Assembly (NCBI RefSeq): GCF_018320785.1
Contig: NC_054866.1
Coordinates: 32,217,000-32,280,999 of the forward strand
From: Cheilinus undulatus
Lineage: Eukaryota > Chordata > Actinopteri > Labriformes > Labridae
Length of the DNA stretch: 64,000 nt
Reading direction: 5' to 3'
Below the pieces are notes generated by a model that saw nothing but the letters and a program-made list of their open reading frames with translations, had not been told where the DNA came from and did no database searches. A program made the translations under genes and the position numbers. Shown here one piece after another: positions 43,413 through 54,329 of this stretch (its first letter is position 1; every line of letters begins with the position of its first letter).

Positions 43413-46318
43413 CCTCCAGATCTGCCTGGCTGTAATCCTGGGGTACATTATACTCAACTTCCCTCAGTTTAATTCAGAAAAGATCCTGAAGTCATTGAAG
43501 TGTATCTGATTACTACAGGAGAGTTAAATCAAGAATCATGTAATATAAATTAACAAATACTCTCTCATTCACTGTTTTAGATTTGAGTATTTGGTTTCAT
43601 GTTCAAGAACCAAAGCGAAGAAAAGTGTGGAGAAATATGCCATGCCTCTGAAGTTGTGCCAAAAATGATAGAAAACAGAAGTTTGCAGTGTTTTAATTAC
43701 ATATACATACAAATGCAAATGTTTTATATGCCATAAAAGCAAATTCAAGTGCACTGTAGCTCAATGCAATGGATTGAGGACAGCATGTTTTTTTGCATTT
43801 CCTCATCTTCTTACCAGTAGACCAACATTACTCACTAATCATTTGATTTCAGGGACTAAAGGGTAAAAACAAATAAAAAGAATATTTCCTCAAACATCAG
43901 AAGAAAAAAAGAAAGGAGCGCATCTCTGAGCCTCTATCATTCTTCCATCCCTGACTTTGAAGAATTGCCGTTTTACCATCACACGATGCATCACGTTGAC
44001 TGTGACACTTTAGTGGTGGAATGTTTTAGTATAAATCACAATAATTTAAAGTGCAGGAATCTCAGACACCTAGTTTATTGTTCTGCTACCACCGACCCAG
44101 TTAAGTTGCTGATTTTGCTGTTCCACCCACAAAGTCGCTGAATTGTTTTCTCAGACAGGGAGCAACAACAAATCTGCACCTCAGGTGTGAAATCCTGGTT
44201 TGCTGACTGCCACATATTGTATTTTGTGACTCTTTAATGGCTCCCAGGAAACCTTGCGCTGCTATAACAGGTCTCGCCTACATCTTCCAAGAGCCTTAGA
44301 TCATTCTAGCAGACTGAGTCAAACAGAGTCTAAAGGTACCATTCTTTGACTGCCTCTGAATCACCTAAAAAGTTGGTGTTATGTATTTTCTGCTCTCTTT
44401 TTTGATGTTTTTCTTTCCCATTTTTATCTTTTTCTGATGAATAAGGCCTGTATAATTTGGATTACATTGTGTCCTAACTCTTTCTCTCTTCTTACTAAAG
44501 ACTTTCATTGAATTTAATTAGCCTTTTATTCTGCTGGAGTCAGTAAGTGCAGTGAATTGGTGTAATCAGGGCTATCTGTCTTCCTGGCATCTTTGCCTTT
44601 AGGTCTTTCACTGCTAGTTTTTCTAAGCTGGATTAGGGACTCTGGTTTGTTGGTTTAATGTGTTTTGATATTTCTCTGCCTTCATTATAAACCTACACTG
44701 GCTGCATGTATTCCTGGAGTGTGGTAATGTAGTGTGCCCACACTTAGATTCCGCAGCAAAAGTTTGGCCACGGGCATTTTCCTCAGCCAATAACATCCAT
44801 TCAGGCAGACACATCTGTAAAGTGATGCCTTAGCCAGTCACAATCCTGCAGGGACCATGTGACCTCATGTTTGGTCCCAACACATGCCTTGTAGAGTGTG
44901 AATGTGCACCGCTTGTGCTAAGGGAGGAACCTATTTTGCATCAATTTAGGTCAAGCATTTCTGCAGCAAGGGTCAAGTTAAGCTACTAAATGAAGTAGAG
45001 GCACCCATTAGGAAAAATCAGATTAGACTCGGTCACACATCTGGATTTAGAGGATTTAGAGCCAAGGGAACATGATCATAGTGCTCTCTTTAAAATCTCT
45101 TATCCCTAGAAAGCAAAAGTAAACGGGAGAAACATCTTCCTTGGTCTGAGGGCTTTATTTTGAAGGGGTTTAATTTTGCTTGTCAGAGTCCGAAAGCTTT
45201 TCTGTTCTGCTCTGATGACTACCTCGGCGTGACCAAGGTGGCACCTACTGCTGCAGTGATGGATGGTTGACAGGCGTGGCAGCTTTCACCCCAGTGATTT
45301 ATTGTTATTCTACTCTTCATTTTATACCTCATCATCTCCTTTTTCTCTGAAATGCTGCAATAATACAACAGCACTACTTTGCATTTAGAACAATGGACAT
45401 TGAAATTATGTTTTTCTACCTCAGATGTAGTATCACGCTAAATGTATGTATAATTCAGGGAGAGGCTATTGATTTTGTTGTCCTTTATCCCCATATCTAA
45501 AAATATTCCTATTTTGAAATCACATTCACCTATTTTATTAAAAATATTTACTTCATCGTAACCTTGATTTAACAATCACACCCTGCAGAGGGAAAAATAC
45601 ACAGCTACTACTTTTCCACCTTTATATTTAATATCATGGGCTTTCTAATTATTTCATTCAGTTTGACTGATCATTATGTAAGCATACCTGTTCTTGTTAT
45701 GATGTGGTGTGAGAAATATAATTTTGAATAAAATATTTTAATTCTGTGACATTTACTGTGTCTGAAATGGTCATTACTTGCTGTTTGTGTTTGCTGTCCA
45801 TCAGAGGGACAATCTGTTATTGACGTTTAAAACAATAGTTTAACAAGTGAGAGAGAAACAAATAGTTCATTTTTGTAAAGCAAATAAATTACACATTAAT
45901 TTTTTTTAACCTATATTAACCTATATATTTTTCATTACAAATATCTTTCTACTATTAAATAGTTAAAATATTAGTTTTACCTACAAAAGAAGGATCTTCA
46001 TGAAAAAAAACACAATTTACAATGAAGTATTAAGCACTTTACAAAAAAAAAATGGTCACTTTAAGTAAAAATCAAGAATATCTATCTTACAATGAATGAT
46101 TAAAATATTAATCCATCAATCAACTCAGCTGCATTGGGGTTTGTCCACATGGAGTTGCCGTAGTCAACAATGTTTGTGACGTCACTGGAAAGTGCAGGAA
46201 GAAGGCGCAGGCCCCCGGACACATCTGGTACCTACACCGTCACAACTGTTTTAGGCTATTGGGACATCATCAGTACGGCCAGGGGCTCATGGCAACCCTA
46301 CTTCCTGTCCAGACTGTG
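43413..46318. other. intergenic, nothing recognised
   Basis: About 2.9 kb of AT-rich spacer between KIAA0753 and the candidate pitpnm3 start. No gene, no repeat with definable ends. Confidence 0.45.
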
Positions 46319-46326
46319 CCTTAGAC

Positions 46327-47375
46327 CAGTGGTTCTCAACTGGTCCGCCTCAGGACCCACCAGTCTGTCTTACAACAGATCACAACCCAAGTTTCCAAAA
46401 CATTTTCAACAATGCATGTTTAGTTAATTGAATATGTTCCAGTCTGGAGCATGATTGAACCAAAACACCCAGTGGCGTGCACAGACTTTTTCAAGGGCAG
46501 GGGCGAAAAGAAGAAAAAGGGCACATACAGCGCATTCTCACCACTAAATAGGGCACTAAGTTTCGCGTGTTTTCGAGGGCACTTTAGACATGTTTATATG
46601 TTATACAAATGGCACATAATATAGCCACAAACAGACTAACTAGATAGACTACTCAAGTTAGTTTGTAGTTAGGATCAGCATCCACAAGAACTGTGTAGAT
46701 TCAACGTTGGACTGTGAAGAACACACAGAAAAAAAAAATCCCTGGGGGGTCTGGGGGTCTTCCCCCAGAACATTTTCAATTAAGTAGATGCCATTTCCTG
46801 TATTCTAGTGCATTTTAACACCATGTTAGCACCAGATAATTCAAACTGGTTCTGTGAGATATAGTTCTGGCTCAATGTAGATCAAAAAAGGGCCCAACAT
46901 AAAAGTCATTGCAACAGTAATGTTTCATAGTATTTCTTGGTCCTAATGGTCTTCTGGAGTTTAGTGTGATTTCTTCACCCAAGAGGGCAGTTTAGTGTGT
47001 TTTGCCAATGAGGAAAAACATGCCTTTTTGCCCACTTTAGCACATGTTTTGGCTCTCGAGGGCACTTTAACGTGTATTTTGGCTTCCAAAAAGGCACTTT
47101 AGCATGTGCTTTGGCTCCAAAGAGGGCACTGTAACACACGTTTTGGCTCTCCAGGGCACTTAAGCATGTGTTTTGGCTCCCAAGAGGGCACTTTAGCGCA
47201 TGTTTTTTAACAACTGGGCCACGGGGGGGCAATTTCACAGTAAAACAGGGTAAGATAAAAGGTATCCGTGCATATCCAAAAAGGACTTCAGGACTTTTGT
47301 CACCATTATTTTCACCCACTGAAAACTGCTCCATGTCCCACTTTTGGGCGCCGACCCATCAGTTGAGAACCACTG
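46327..47375. mobile_element. hAT-type element (CAGTGGTTCTCAAC ends) with target duplication
   Basis: The left end CAGTGGTTCTCAACTGG is the inverse of the right end CAGTTGAGAACCACTG. The flanking octamers CCTTAGAC (46319-46326) and CCCTAGAC (47376-47383) differ by one base, as expected for an 8-bp hAT duplication. At 1049 bp it has no transposase. Inside are a second element-like start (CAGTGGCGTGCACAGAC near 46471) and a minisatellite at 46976-47215. Confidence 0.88.
46976..47215. repeat. minisatellite of about 35-40 bp unit
   Basis: Six or so imperfect units share AGGGCACTTTAGC, a short link, then GTTTTGGCTC and AAGAGGGCA. They are inside the hAT element and produce a repetitive minus-strand frame (K, P, L and C-rich), which is not a gene. 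Confidence 0.75.
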
Positions 47376-47789
47376 CCCTAGACCATGCTGGCCACATCCA
47401 CCACTTACAGTGCTCTACCAGTGTAGAATTTGCACCAACACAAGCAGCCTAATAGGAAAACTGCTTGTTGAAAAGATGGTAAGGGAAACAGCAGACTACT
47501 CCTCTCATCCTTAAACCCCATCTTGTCTTCCACATGCATTTAACAACCACGCTCTGAAAGGGAAAATTACACAGTCAGGACCCTTTTATGTGATGATATA
47601 GCCTTGCTTTATGTTCACGATTGTTTAATTCGTGTAATTTTGGGCAGATCATTTTATTCTAGATCTAATTAAATGGAAATAACACCTCATCAAATTAACT
47701 GTAATGACTGAATCTGCCACATGATTTTCTCAGCGAAATTCAGTGGAAGGCTTTTTTAAAATATATATCGCTCGGGATACCCCTTGAGC

Positions 47790-48301
47790 ATTTTGCAAAG
47801 TCAGAAACAGGTGATAAGAAAGAACGGACGCCCTTCAGCCGCGGACGTGCGCGCACCGCTGGAGGCAGTCGAGCTGCAGACCCGGGCTCGTTTGGAGGAA
47901 CTCCGGCTGATGTTAGCGGTGGAGAGCAGAGCAGAGCAGAGGAGAGGAGAGGGGGACTGGAGCAGGGTGGGCATGACATGTGAGCCAAATCTGCTCAGAT
48001 ACAACAAACAGCTAAAGTATGTCTGCGGCAGGGGCGGGTCGACGCTGTGAGGGACCCGACTCAGGTGAATAAGAGAAAAGCTGAATTATCACCTGTTTTG
48101 GAGGTTTCTTTATCTCCAGTGAGGGGACACCGACACGGCGGCTGAAGCGTCCCCGTGCCTCCTTTACCCTGCCTCAGCGCGGCAGGCGTCAAGGTGCCGC
48201 AGGAGGGAGAGCCGCTGTTTCGTGAACAACTGGAGCAAGACGTTTCTGCGCAGATAAACGCCTCGGCTTTACTAAAAGACGGACCCACGGGAGTGGACAC
48301 C
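47790..48301 (+). promoter_or_regulatory. pitpnm3: CpG-rich promoter and 5' leader of candidate pitpnm3
   Basis: From about 47810 to 48420 base composition changes sharply: CpG words such as GCCGCGGACGTGCGCGC and CGACACGGCGGC are frequent in an otherwise AT-rich region. This looks like a CpG-island promoter with a 5' leader ending at the ATG at 48302. A purine-rich stretch of AGAGC/AGGAG repeats lies at 47927-47954. The transcription start cannot be placed. Confidence 0.55.
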
Positions 48302-48326
48302 ATGTCAAAGGAGACGAGAGGGAAAG
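48302..48326 (+). CDS. pitpnm3: first coding exon, probably pitpnm3
   Basis: PITPNM3 is a membrane-associated phosphatidylinositol transfer protein relative (Nir1) with DDHD and LNS2 domains. What is seen: ATG in a good start context (GACACCATGT) encoding MSKETRGK plus one base, ending at a strong GTAAGT donor, downstream of CpG-rich DNA. What suggests the gene: in human, PITPNM3 follows KIAA0753 in the same direction, and its protein begins with a short basic, glycine-rich segment. The eight residues are too few to prove identity, and no later exon could be recognised in the remaining 15.6 kb, which would be the first intron. It could be the first exon of another gene. Confidence 0.45.
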
Positions 48327-49730
48327 GTAAGTCTCGTGCAAACAGGTAGCGAGCTACGTCTCGTGCTGCTGGTTGTTGGCGCGCTCACAGCCGCGTGCAG
48401 CATGGGTTTAGACAATCTGTAGGAATGTGAGACGGTCAAAACTGACCTCTCCTTGTTAAAAAAAAGAATCCTGGTCCAGTTCGGTGTGTTGTTTCATCTG
48501 TCTGTCATTCATTCTGACCTTCTGTCTCTACATCCGTGCAGGTGTTACAGCGAATTTTGTGACCCCTAAGATTCTGTGACGCCACAGGGTCAATGATAGA
48601 AAAAAAGACTGATTCATCACCAGATACTGAGCTTTTAGTGACCTAAAGACACATCTGCAGACCCATGTTCCTCGGTCTCTGCTGTCACTGCAAACACGCT
48701 GTATGCCCGAATCAGTCTACCACAAAAGGGTGACTCTATTTTTGGTAACAGCTATTAAAATTCAGGACCACAAAGTACAAGAAACTTCAGCAATTTAGCT
48801 GAAATTACCTGCAGAGCACAGATACTGTGTTGTATCAGACAACATCAAACAACAAAAAGCTGAAGAAGGCTAAAGGAAGAGAAGAATCCAGGTAGTGCTA
48901 ATAATGCCAGGCAGTTTTTTCATGCAGCTGTTTGATTGTGAAGTGTGATGTTTTATATGAGGGAACCATGGCATGGAAAGGCCAGGGATGCTTCAAAAGT
49001 GGATATTTCTGTTTCCATTAACAGACATTGTTGCTAATTCAAATGATTTCTTTGCTGCTGCCACCTGATGCATTGTGTTGGCTAAAATAGCCAAAAAATG
49101 CATGGCTGTCTGTGTCATTCTTTCCTTGAATCAGCATTTGGATCAGCATTTGTTCAACACATAAGCCTGTTGAACTCCCCATTCCTCAGGATTTTTTCTG
49201 ATGGCAGTATGGATGGAAGTTCTAGTTTCAGTGAATTCCAGTAGGGTGTAAAACCTTCATAATCATGAGAGCAGAGGCAGAGCTGTGGTACCGCCGCTGG
49301 TAAGACTCTCAAAGCCAGGGGTCATGGGTTTAATTTCTTCTCGTCATGCGTCTGCCATGCTGAAGAGCCTTTGAGCAAATCACAGTCTGTTCCTGCTACA
49401 GGCTTTCTGTTCTGCATGTTGCTGTGTGCTCTGACCTTTTCCAGGAGACAGACGTGGATGAGGAATTTATTTCTGTATGATCAATAAAATATCAGATTAA
49501 TATTTGGCTGCTGACCTGGTGACAAGTGTCAGTAGAACAGAGAGGAGATTTAAGTCAGTGTGGTTTCAGCTTTAAAAATGGTGCTTAAATCTTTGGGGGC
49601 ATCATTCATTGGGGTACAAAGTGGAAGGTTTTTGGAATAACATGAATAAAATATGTCTCCTTTGAGAACAAGCTGATTCAAACTAAGTGCCTAGTTTAGA
49701 TGAGGAGCTGTTTAACCCATTAAATGCCAA
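48327..49730. other. candidate pitpnm3 intron 1, first part
   Basis: After the donor the sequence falls back to AT-rich, with no exon or clear repeat recognised. Confidence 0.4.
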
Positions 49731-49732
49731 GC

Positions 49733-49925
49733 TTCTTTTTTTTTTAGATATATGTTTGGGCTGTTTATGTCTTTATTAACAGAGGAAGACAGCTGATAAG
49801 AGTTTGAAACAAGGATGAGAGATTGGGTGAGATATGGGAAAGGAGCCGCAGTCTGGATTTGAATCCGGGCCACGAGGATACATAGGGAGCACACTAACCA
49901 CCAGGCCATCTGCACCCTAACACCA
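49733..49925 (-). repeat. tRNA-derived SINE-like fragment
   Basis: On the minus strand: AGGGTGCAGATGGCCTGGTG, with A box TGGCCTGGTGGTTAG and a good B box GGATTCAAATCC about 35 bases on, then a tail ending in an A-run (a T-run on plus is at 49733-49745). It is the best preserved of the tRNA-like fragments in this window. Confidence 0.65.
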
Positions 49926-49990
49926 AGCTTCTTATGCATTACATTGTATCTGCAGTAGTTCCTACTCTTTCTTGCAGGTGTTGTTCGTAT

Positions 49991-50528
49991 CAGTGTTAAT
50001 TTTGTTGACTAATTATTTTCGTTATAGTTTTCGTTAATAGCCTTTTTTCCCCTGACGCAAACTACAGTAACTAACTACAGAGACAGTAATTAATAAAAAC
50101 AAGTGCACATGGACAAAAACTAAAACTAAATTAACTGATATTTTACTCAAATAAAAACGAGACAAAAATGTTTGACAGAGACTTTATCCAACCAGACCTA
50201 ATTTCAATATGCAGAAAGTAGGGGCAAGTTAGGCATATATCCAATCACAGCTACTTTGGCTGTGTGGAAAGGTGGAATGGGACACGATGGAGATCCAATC
50301 ACAACTGCTTTTGCCGCGTGGTGGCGGGGTAGGTTGGGGAGAGATCCAATCATTTGACTAAATTTACCGTAAATTTCGTCGACTAAAATGTTCGGAAGTT
50401 TCGTCAACTAAAACTAGACTAAAACTTAAACAATTTAGATGACTAAATTATGACTAAAACTGAAAGATATTTTTGGCAAAAGACTATAACTAAAACTAAA
50501 TTAAAAAGTGCTGTCAAAATTCACACTG
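49991..50528. mobile_element. hAT-type element with 8-bp target duplication
   Basis: The left end is CAGTGTTAATTTTGTTGAC and the right end, inverted, CAGTGTGAATTTTGACAGC. The octamers GTTCGTAT (49983-49990) and GTTTGTAT (50529-50536) differ by one base. The interior is rich in ACTAAAACTAAA words near both ends. At 538 bp it codes for nothing. Confidence 0.85.
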
Positions 50529-50623
50529 GTTTGTATGTGCTGCTTTGTGATCAAGTTCTTTGTGAACCAAGGCACCAACAATAAAACAAAGCTGAAGTGT
50601 CATCAGTGCCTGTAAAAAATAGG

Positions 50624-51010
50624 GATGCATGATATTGGATTTTTGCCAATATCCAGTAAGCTGATAATAACAAATTCATTTTAGCCAGTACTGATATTGA
50701 TACTGATATTTGAATATGCTTTTTTGGACATTTCAAGAAATTTCAGTCCTTTTGGACACACTTAAAGGTTTGAGGATGACCAGGGAAACAAACTTTAGAC
50801 CTTAAAAAACGCAGGATATATAAAGAAAAAGACCACAACTGAGTCTGTTGGTTCAGCCTAAAACTACACTAATTTATTATTATATTTATGGAAAAAATTT
50901 ACAGAATGTATGCTGAAATACACAGGCAAAATATCTGATGTGAATATTGGCAGAAAATTTGATATCTGCTGATATCGACATTTGCCTTTTCAAGCCAATA
51001 TCTGTCAATA
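50624..51010. mobile_element. hAT-like element fragment (TAGGGATGCA end)
   Basis: The left end TAGGGATGCATGATATTGG is of a type common at hAT ends; the interior repeats words of the form GATATTGGC and CCAATATC in both orientations. The right end is not clean. It lies between two other hAT elements. Confidence 0.5.
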
Positions 51011-51022
51011 ACAATGCCAGAC

Positions 51023-52202
51023 TAGGGGTGTTAGAAAATAGATATACCGCGATATTTTGCGGCGCAATAGTGTATTGATATTTTAAAATGCAGTATTGAT
51101 ATTTATTTAATTAATAATTTACTTTGTTGGTGCGGTAGTTTGTGGTGTAATTTCACCCCCTGATAGCTAGTTGGCAGCAAGCAGTTGAGTCTTCCCTCCT
51201 CTCCTCTGCTTAGACATCAAGATCATGCAAGACTTCCGGTCTGAGCGAGCCGGTTGCTCATGCCTACCCAGCAGTGCAGCTTCTGCTGCATTTGTAGTGG
51301 ATATGTGGACTTGTTTTGGCTTCCAAAACATTAAAGATGGTACAGACTGCTACAGGTGTTTAGTCATTTGTAAGATATGCCATGACAAAGTGAAATACTT
51401 GGACGACATGACGAACCTGAGCGCGAGACATCAAAGCAATAACTAAGTGCTAACAGCAAACAAGAAAGAAGCCTGCTGAAGCTACCGCTGATTTTTACCC
51501 ATGCTGATGAAATTGACAGGGTTATGTAAAGGGTTCTGTATCTTTGTTTGTTTCTTTGTTTGTATGTGTACAAGATAACTCGAGAACAGAAGGTCAGATC
51601 TTCACCAAGCTTTCAGGGAATATTGGGATCGTGACAGGGAAAAATTGATTAGATTTTGGTTATGATCTACGCACCCGTTTGTTTTTTCTCGGACTTCGAA
51701 ATTTTGAACACCATAGTAATCAATGGGAGTGTAAGTTCCTCGGTGGCGCTGCTTAGGCGTCTGCCGCCTCAGACGGCCATTCTAGTTATTATTGTTATCC
51801 ATGAATTTTCAAATTTACTGATTTACAAAAAACTGAAAAAATTGTAAAGCACATGATTATTTCTTGAATAATATGTCAAATTATAGTTATTTGCTTGCAT
51901 TCCTGAAGAGAAAAATGAGTTTTAGTGGTTGAATGTTATGCTTGATTAATTTCTGAATTCTCAGAGAAGCCCAGTGAGCCAGCTCAAGTTTGGGTATAAA
52001 AAGGTGAATTCAGTTTGAAATTCCTCATTCCCCTTCAAAATGGTAAAACCTGGAGAGCTCACTGAAAATGAAAGAGCACCGTATATATTTAAATGACAAA
52101 AATATTGCAATATAAAGTCTTGCTCAAAGTATTGCAATATATCGATATCGGCAACCCTGTATCGAGATGCGTATTGTATCGCTAGATTCTTACTAATACA
52201 TA
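51023..52202 (+). mobile_element. hAT element with BED zinc-finger remnant (second copy)
   Basis: The left end TAGGGGTGTTAGAAAATAG and the words TTTTGCGGCGCAATA and GTTGGTGCGGTAGTTTGTGG match the element at 17854. From about 51270 a frame encodes [18 protein letters not shown], then CKICHDKVKYLDDM and NLSARHQSN, a BED-type finger with the CxxC pair intact in this copy. The catalytic domain is missing. The right end near 52200 has AGATTCTTACTAATACA but has lost the terminal CCCCTA. Between about 51500 and 51800 it carries sequence absent from the other copy. Confidence 0.75.
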
Positions 52203-52239
52203 ATATAACATAATACTAATAATATGTTTGAATGTTCAA

Positions 52240-52521
52240 GCCTGATTGAGAACACATCTACACAGACTCAGAGCTGTGATTACAGCTGACGGTGCATCTA
52301 CTAAATATTTACTTAAAGGAGGTGAATATTTATGCAGTCACTAGTTTTACATTACATTTTATATTAATTGAAATTAATTTTAGAAATCTTTTTCACTTTA
52401 TCATTCAAGAGGTTTTATTTTGTTGGCTAAAAAAGCCAAATTCTATTGACCATGATTTATTTATAAAATCAGTAAAAGGTTAAAACATCCAAGGGAGTGA
52501 ATATTTTTCATAGGCACTGTA
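52240..52521. mobile_element. Tc1 3' end fragment (31119 family)
   Basis: It contains GACTCAGAGCTGTGATTACA, TATTTATGCAGTCACTAG, ATTGACCATGATTTATTTAT, GTTAAAACATCCAAGGGAG and TAGGCACTGTA, the right-hand end seen also at 19782, 32340 and 34956. The rest of the element is missing and the hAT copy abuts it on the left. Confidence 0.75.
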
Positions 52522-53413
52522 ACTAAATCTTAACATCAAAAACAACTGATTTTGTTCATAAAGCCTATGGTTAAAAAAATTGTATTGAGTCTCTAATGGC
52601 CTTAGAATAAGCTGTGTGAATTATGGTTGAATATAAAAACATCTGTTTACATTTGCCAAGGGTATGGATGACTACATCCCTCATGTTACCATGTTTGTAA
52701 TGAAGGGCAGTCAGCAGATATGCCAGATATATACAACAGTATCATAATGAAGTTCCTCTGTAGGTAAGTCTTTGCACTTGTACATTGCATCCATAACAGG
52801 GTAATAATGGTGCTCCGCTGTGTGAGGGGAGCAACAGAGGCACAGCATGTGAGCACACAGCAGGAGCTCTACATAAACACACTAAGGCACTAGTGATGAG
52901 AAATCTGGCCCTCTTTTGTGATCTTAATCATTTGAATTTACAGTGCTCTGACTTATGGCTGATGTGTGCAAGTATTTTACTCAGCATTTTCTTTTTCTTT
53001 TTAAAATGATGAAAATGTTACAGAATTATTAAATAAATTATCTTGAGGGCCTGACATAACCTGCTCACTGACTGGGAATTATGACACCCACCCCTGGTAT
53101 AAAACATTTGTTATACCGACCATCAAACATGAGCCCTTAGAGCGTGGTGTGCCTGTAGTGGAGTGATGCTGCCTGTTAATAAAAGATGGGAAAATGAAAT
53201 GAAATGAAAAGAAACTGGCTTTCACATAAAAGAGCTAGTTCTAAACTAGCTTGTTCACAAACAGCACATCACTAACATAGCACTGTTTTGCTTTGCTGGC
53301 TCTGGTATCATATTGCCAACTCTTTCCCCAATTATAGCTCTGTTATTACCTCTGATGGCGGATCAGGGGAGGAATAAAGTTGCCCCACCATTCAACCTCC
53401 CTGAGTTACATAT
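52522..53413. other. nothing recognised
   Basis: AT-rich sequence inside the presumed pitpnm3 intron, without a recognisable repeat or exon. Confidence 0.45.
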
Positions 53414-53764
53414 GGTAACACTTTATTTGTAGTTTTATTCATAAGACTGACATTATGCTGTCATAATCATGACATGACACCTGTCATAACATGAATAGGG
53501 CTTCATGAATGTTGCCATTAAGTGTCATTAAGTGTCATTCGCTAAATTATAACACCTTTACTGCAAATGTCAAGTTTTCATGATTATGCCTTCCGAAAAA
53601 AATGTCAACTTTGTGGTAAAGGTGTCATATTTTAGCTAATGACACTTAATGACAATTAACGGCAACATTCATGAAGCCCTATTCATGTTAATGACAGGTG
53701 TCATGTCATGATTATAACAGCATAATGTCAGTCTTATGAATAAAACTTCAAATAAAGTGTTACC
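53414..53764. mobile_element. 351-bp foldback MITE (GGTAACACTTTAT ends)
   Basis: The two halves are near-complete inverted copies. The left arm runs GGTAACACTTTATTTGTAG ... ATAAGACTGACATTATGCTG ... CATGACACCTGTCATAACAT ... AGGGCTTCATGAATGTTGCC; the right arm repeats all of these inverted, ending AAAGTGTTACC. The arms are roughly 145-150 bp, leaving a centre of about 50 bp. The flanks (TAT left, ATT right) give no clear duplication, so the superfamily is uncertain. A transcript across it would form a long hairpin. Confidence 0.88.
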
Positions 53765-53876
53765 ATTATTATTAACCTCTCAAAGTCAATGGATTGGCAA
53801 GATTATATGTCTGGGATCAGGCATCTTGCAAAGCTTCAGTCTGAAATCTTTGTTCCCAGTCATTTGAGTATGGATG

Positions 53877-53915
53877 ATGATTTAGCTCAGTTGATAGAGT
53901 AGGTACCCTTTTCCT
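53877..53915 (+). repeat. tRNA-like head (A box only)
   Basis: GATGATTTAGCTCAGTTGAT followed by AGAGTAGGTACCC resembles the 5' half of a tRNA with an A box TTAGCTCAGTTGATAGAG. No B box follows, so it is a truncated SINE head or a chance likeness. Confidence 0.4.
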
Positions 53916-54037
53916 TAACTATTTCTCCCTGTTTTTCCTGTGTTTCCTCAGCTTTCCTGTCTAATAATGGCAAAGGCACCCAAAAGTAATCTTTAAAACT
54001 AGTGGAGTGTTCTTTTTATCATGCCAGCGCAGGTCAG

Positions 54038-54320
54038 GTGTGGGAGCATATGCCGTTTTGGCACTTGGCCTCATCAGCTACTGCTCTGGCCTCCTGATGG
54101 CCATCATCCAGGACTGTGTCATGTCCATGCCTCATCTTTCCAGAGAGGTATCTTCCCTGCTGCTCTCTACATGATACGCATGATGGCCCTGGGACCAGCC
54201 CACTGGGTCCTGGGCACCCAGTATGCAGTGAGCTGGATCAGGCCTGGGAAAGCACGCCAGGTTCCTGTAAAAGTGCAGCTCCTGTTCCTGTATCAAGCAG
54301 CTGACTATTCCCATCCCTGA
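54038..54320 (+). pseudogene. exon-like hydrophobic reading frame, unassigned
   Basis: From 54040 a frame encodes VGAYAVLALGLISYCSGLLM followed by AIIQDCVMSMPHLSRE, a strong membrane-segment candidate. It is preceded by CAG at 54035-54037 and followed at 54148 by GTATCT, so it could be an exon. A second frame downstream reads AALYMIRMMALGPAHW and TQYAVSWIRPGKARQ. The stretch is GC-richer than its surroundings and has codon use like coding DNA. If both parts belong together, a frameshift near 54147 has broken it. I do not recognise the family. It may be a gene fragment moved into this intron, or a chance frame. Confidence 0.3.
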
Positions 54321-54329
54321 CTGCCTGAG

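Noticed and set aside
46976-47215. A CRISPR-like or zinc-finger-like repeat protein in the minus-strand frame
   Set aside because: The units are directly adjacent, imperfect and inside a hAT element; the cysteine spacing does not fit a zinc finger.
47784-48050. Open frame in the CpG-rich region upstream of 48302
   Set aside because: Composition-driven; its first in-frame codon context is poor and it does not connect to the MSKETRGK frame. A 5' leader is the simpler reading.
48155-48301. N-terminal extension of the MSKETRGK frame
   Set aside because: The frame is open upstream but starts with GTG, not ATG; ATG at 48302 has a good context.
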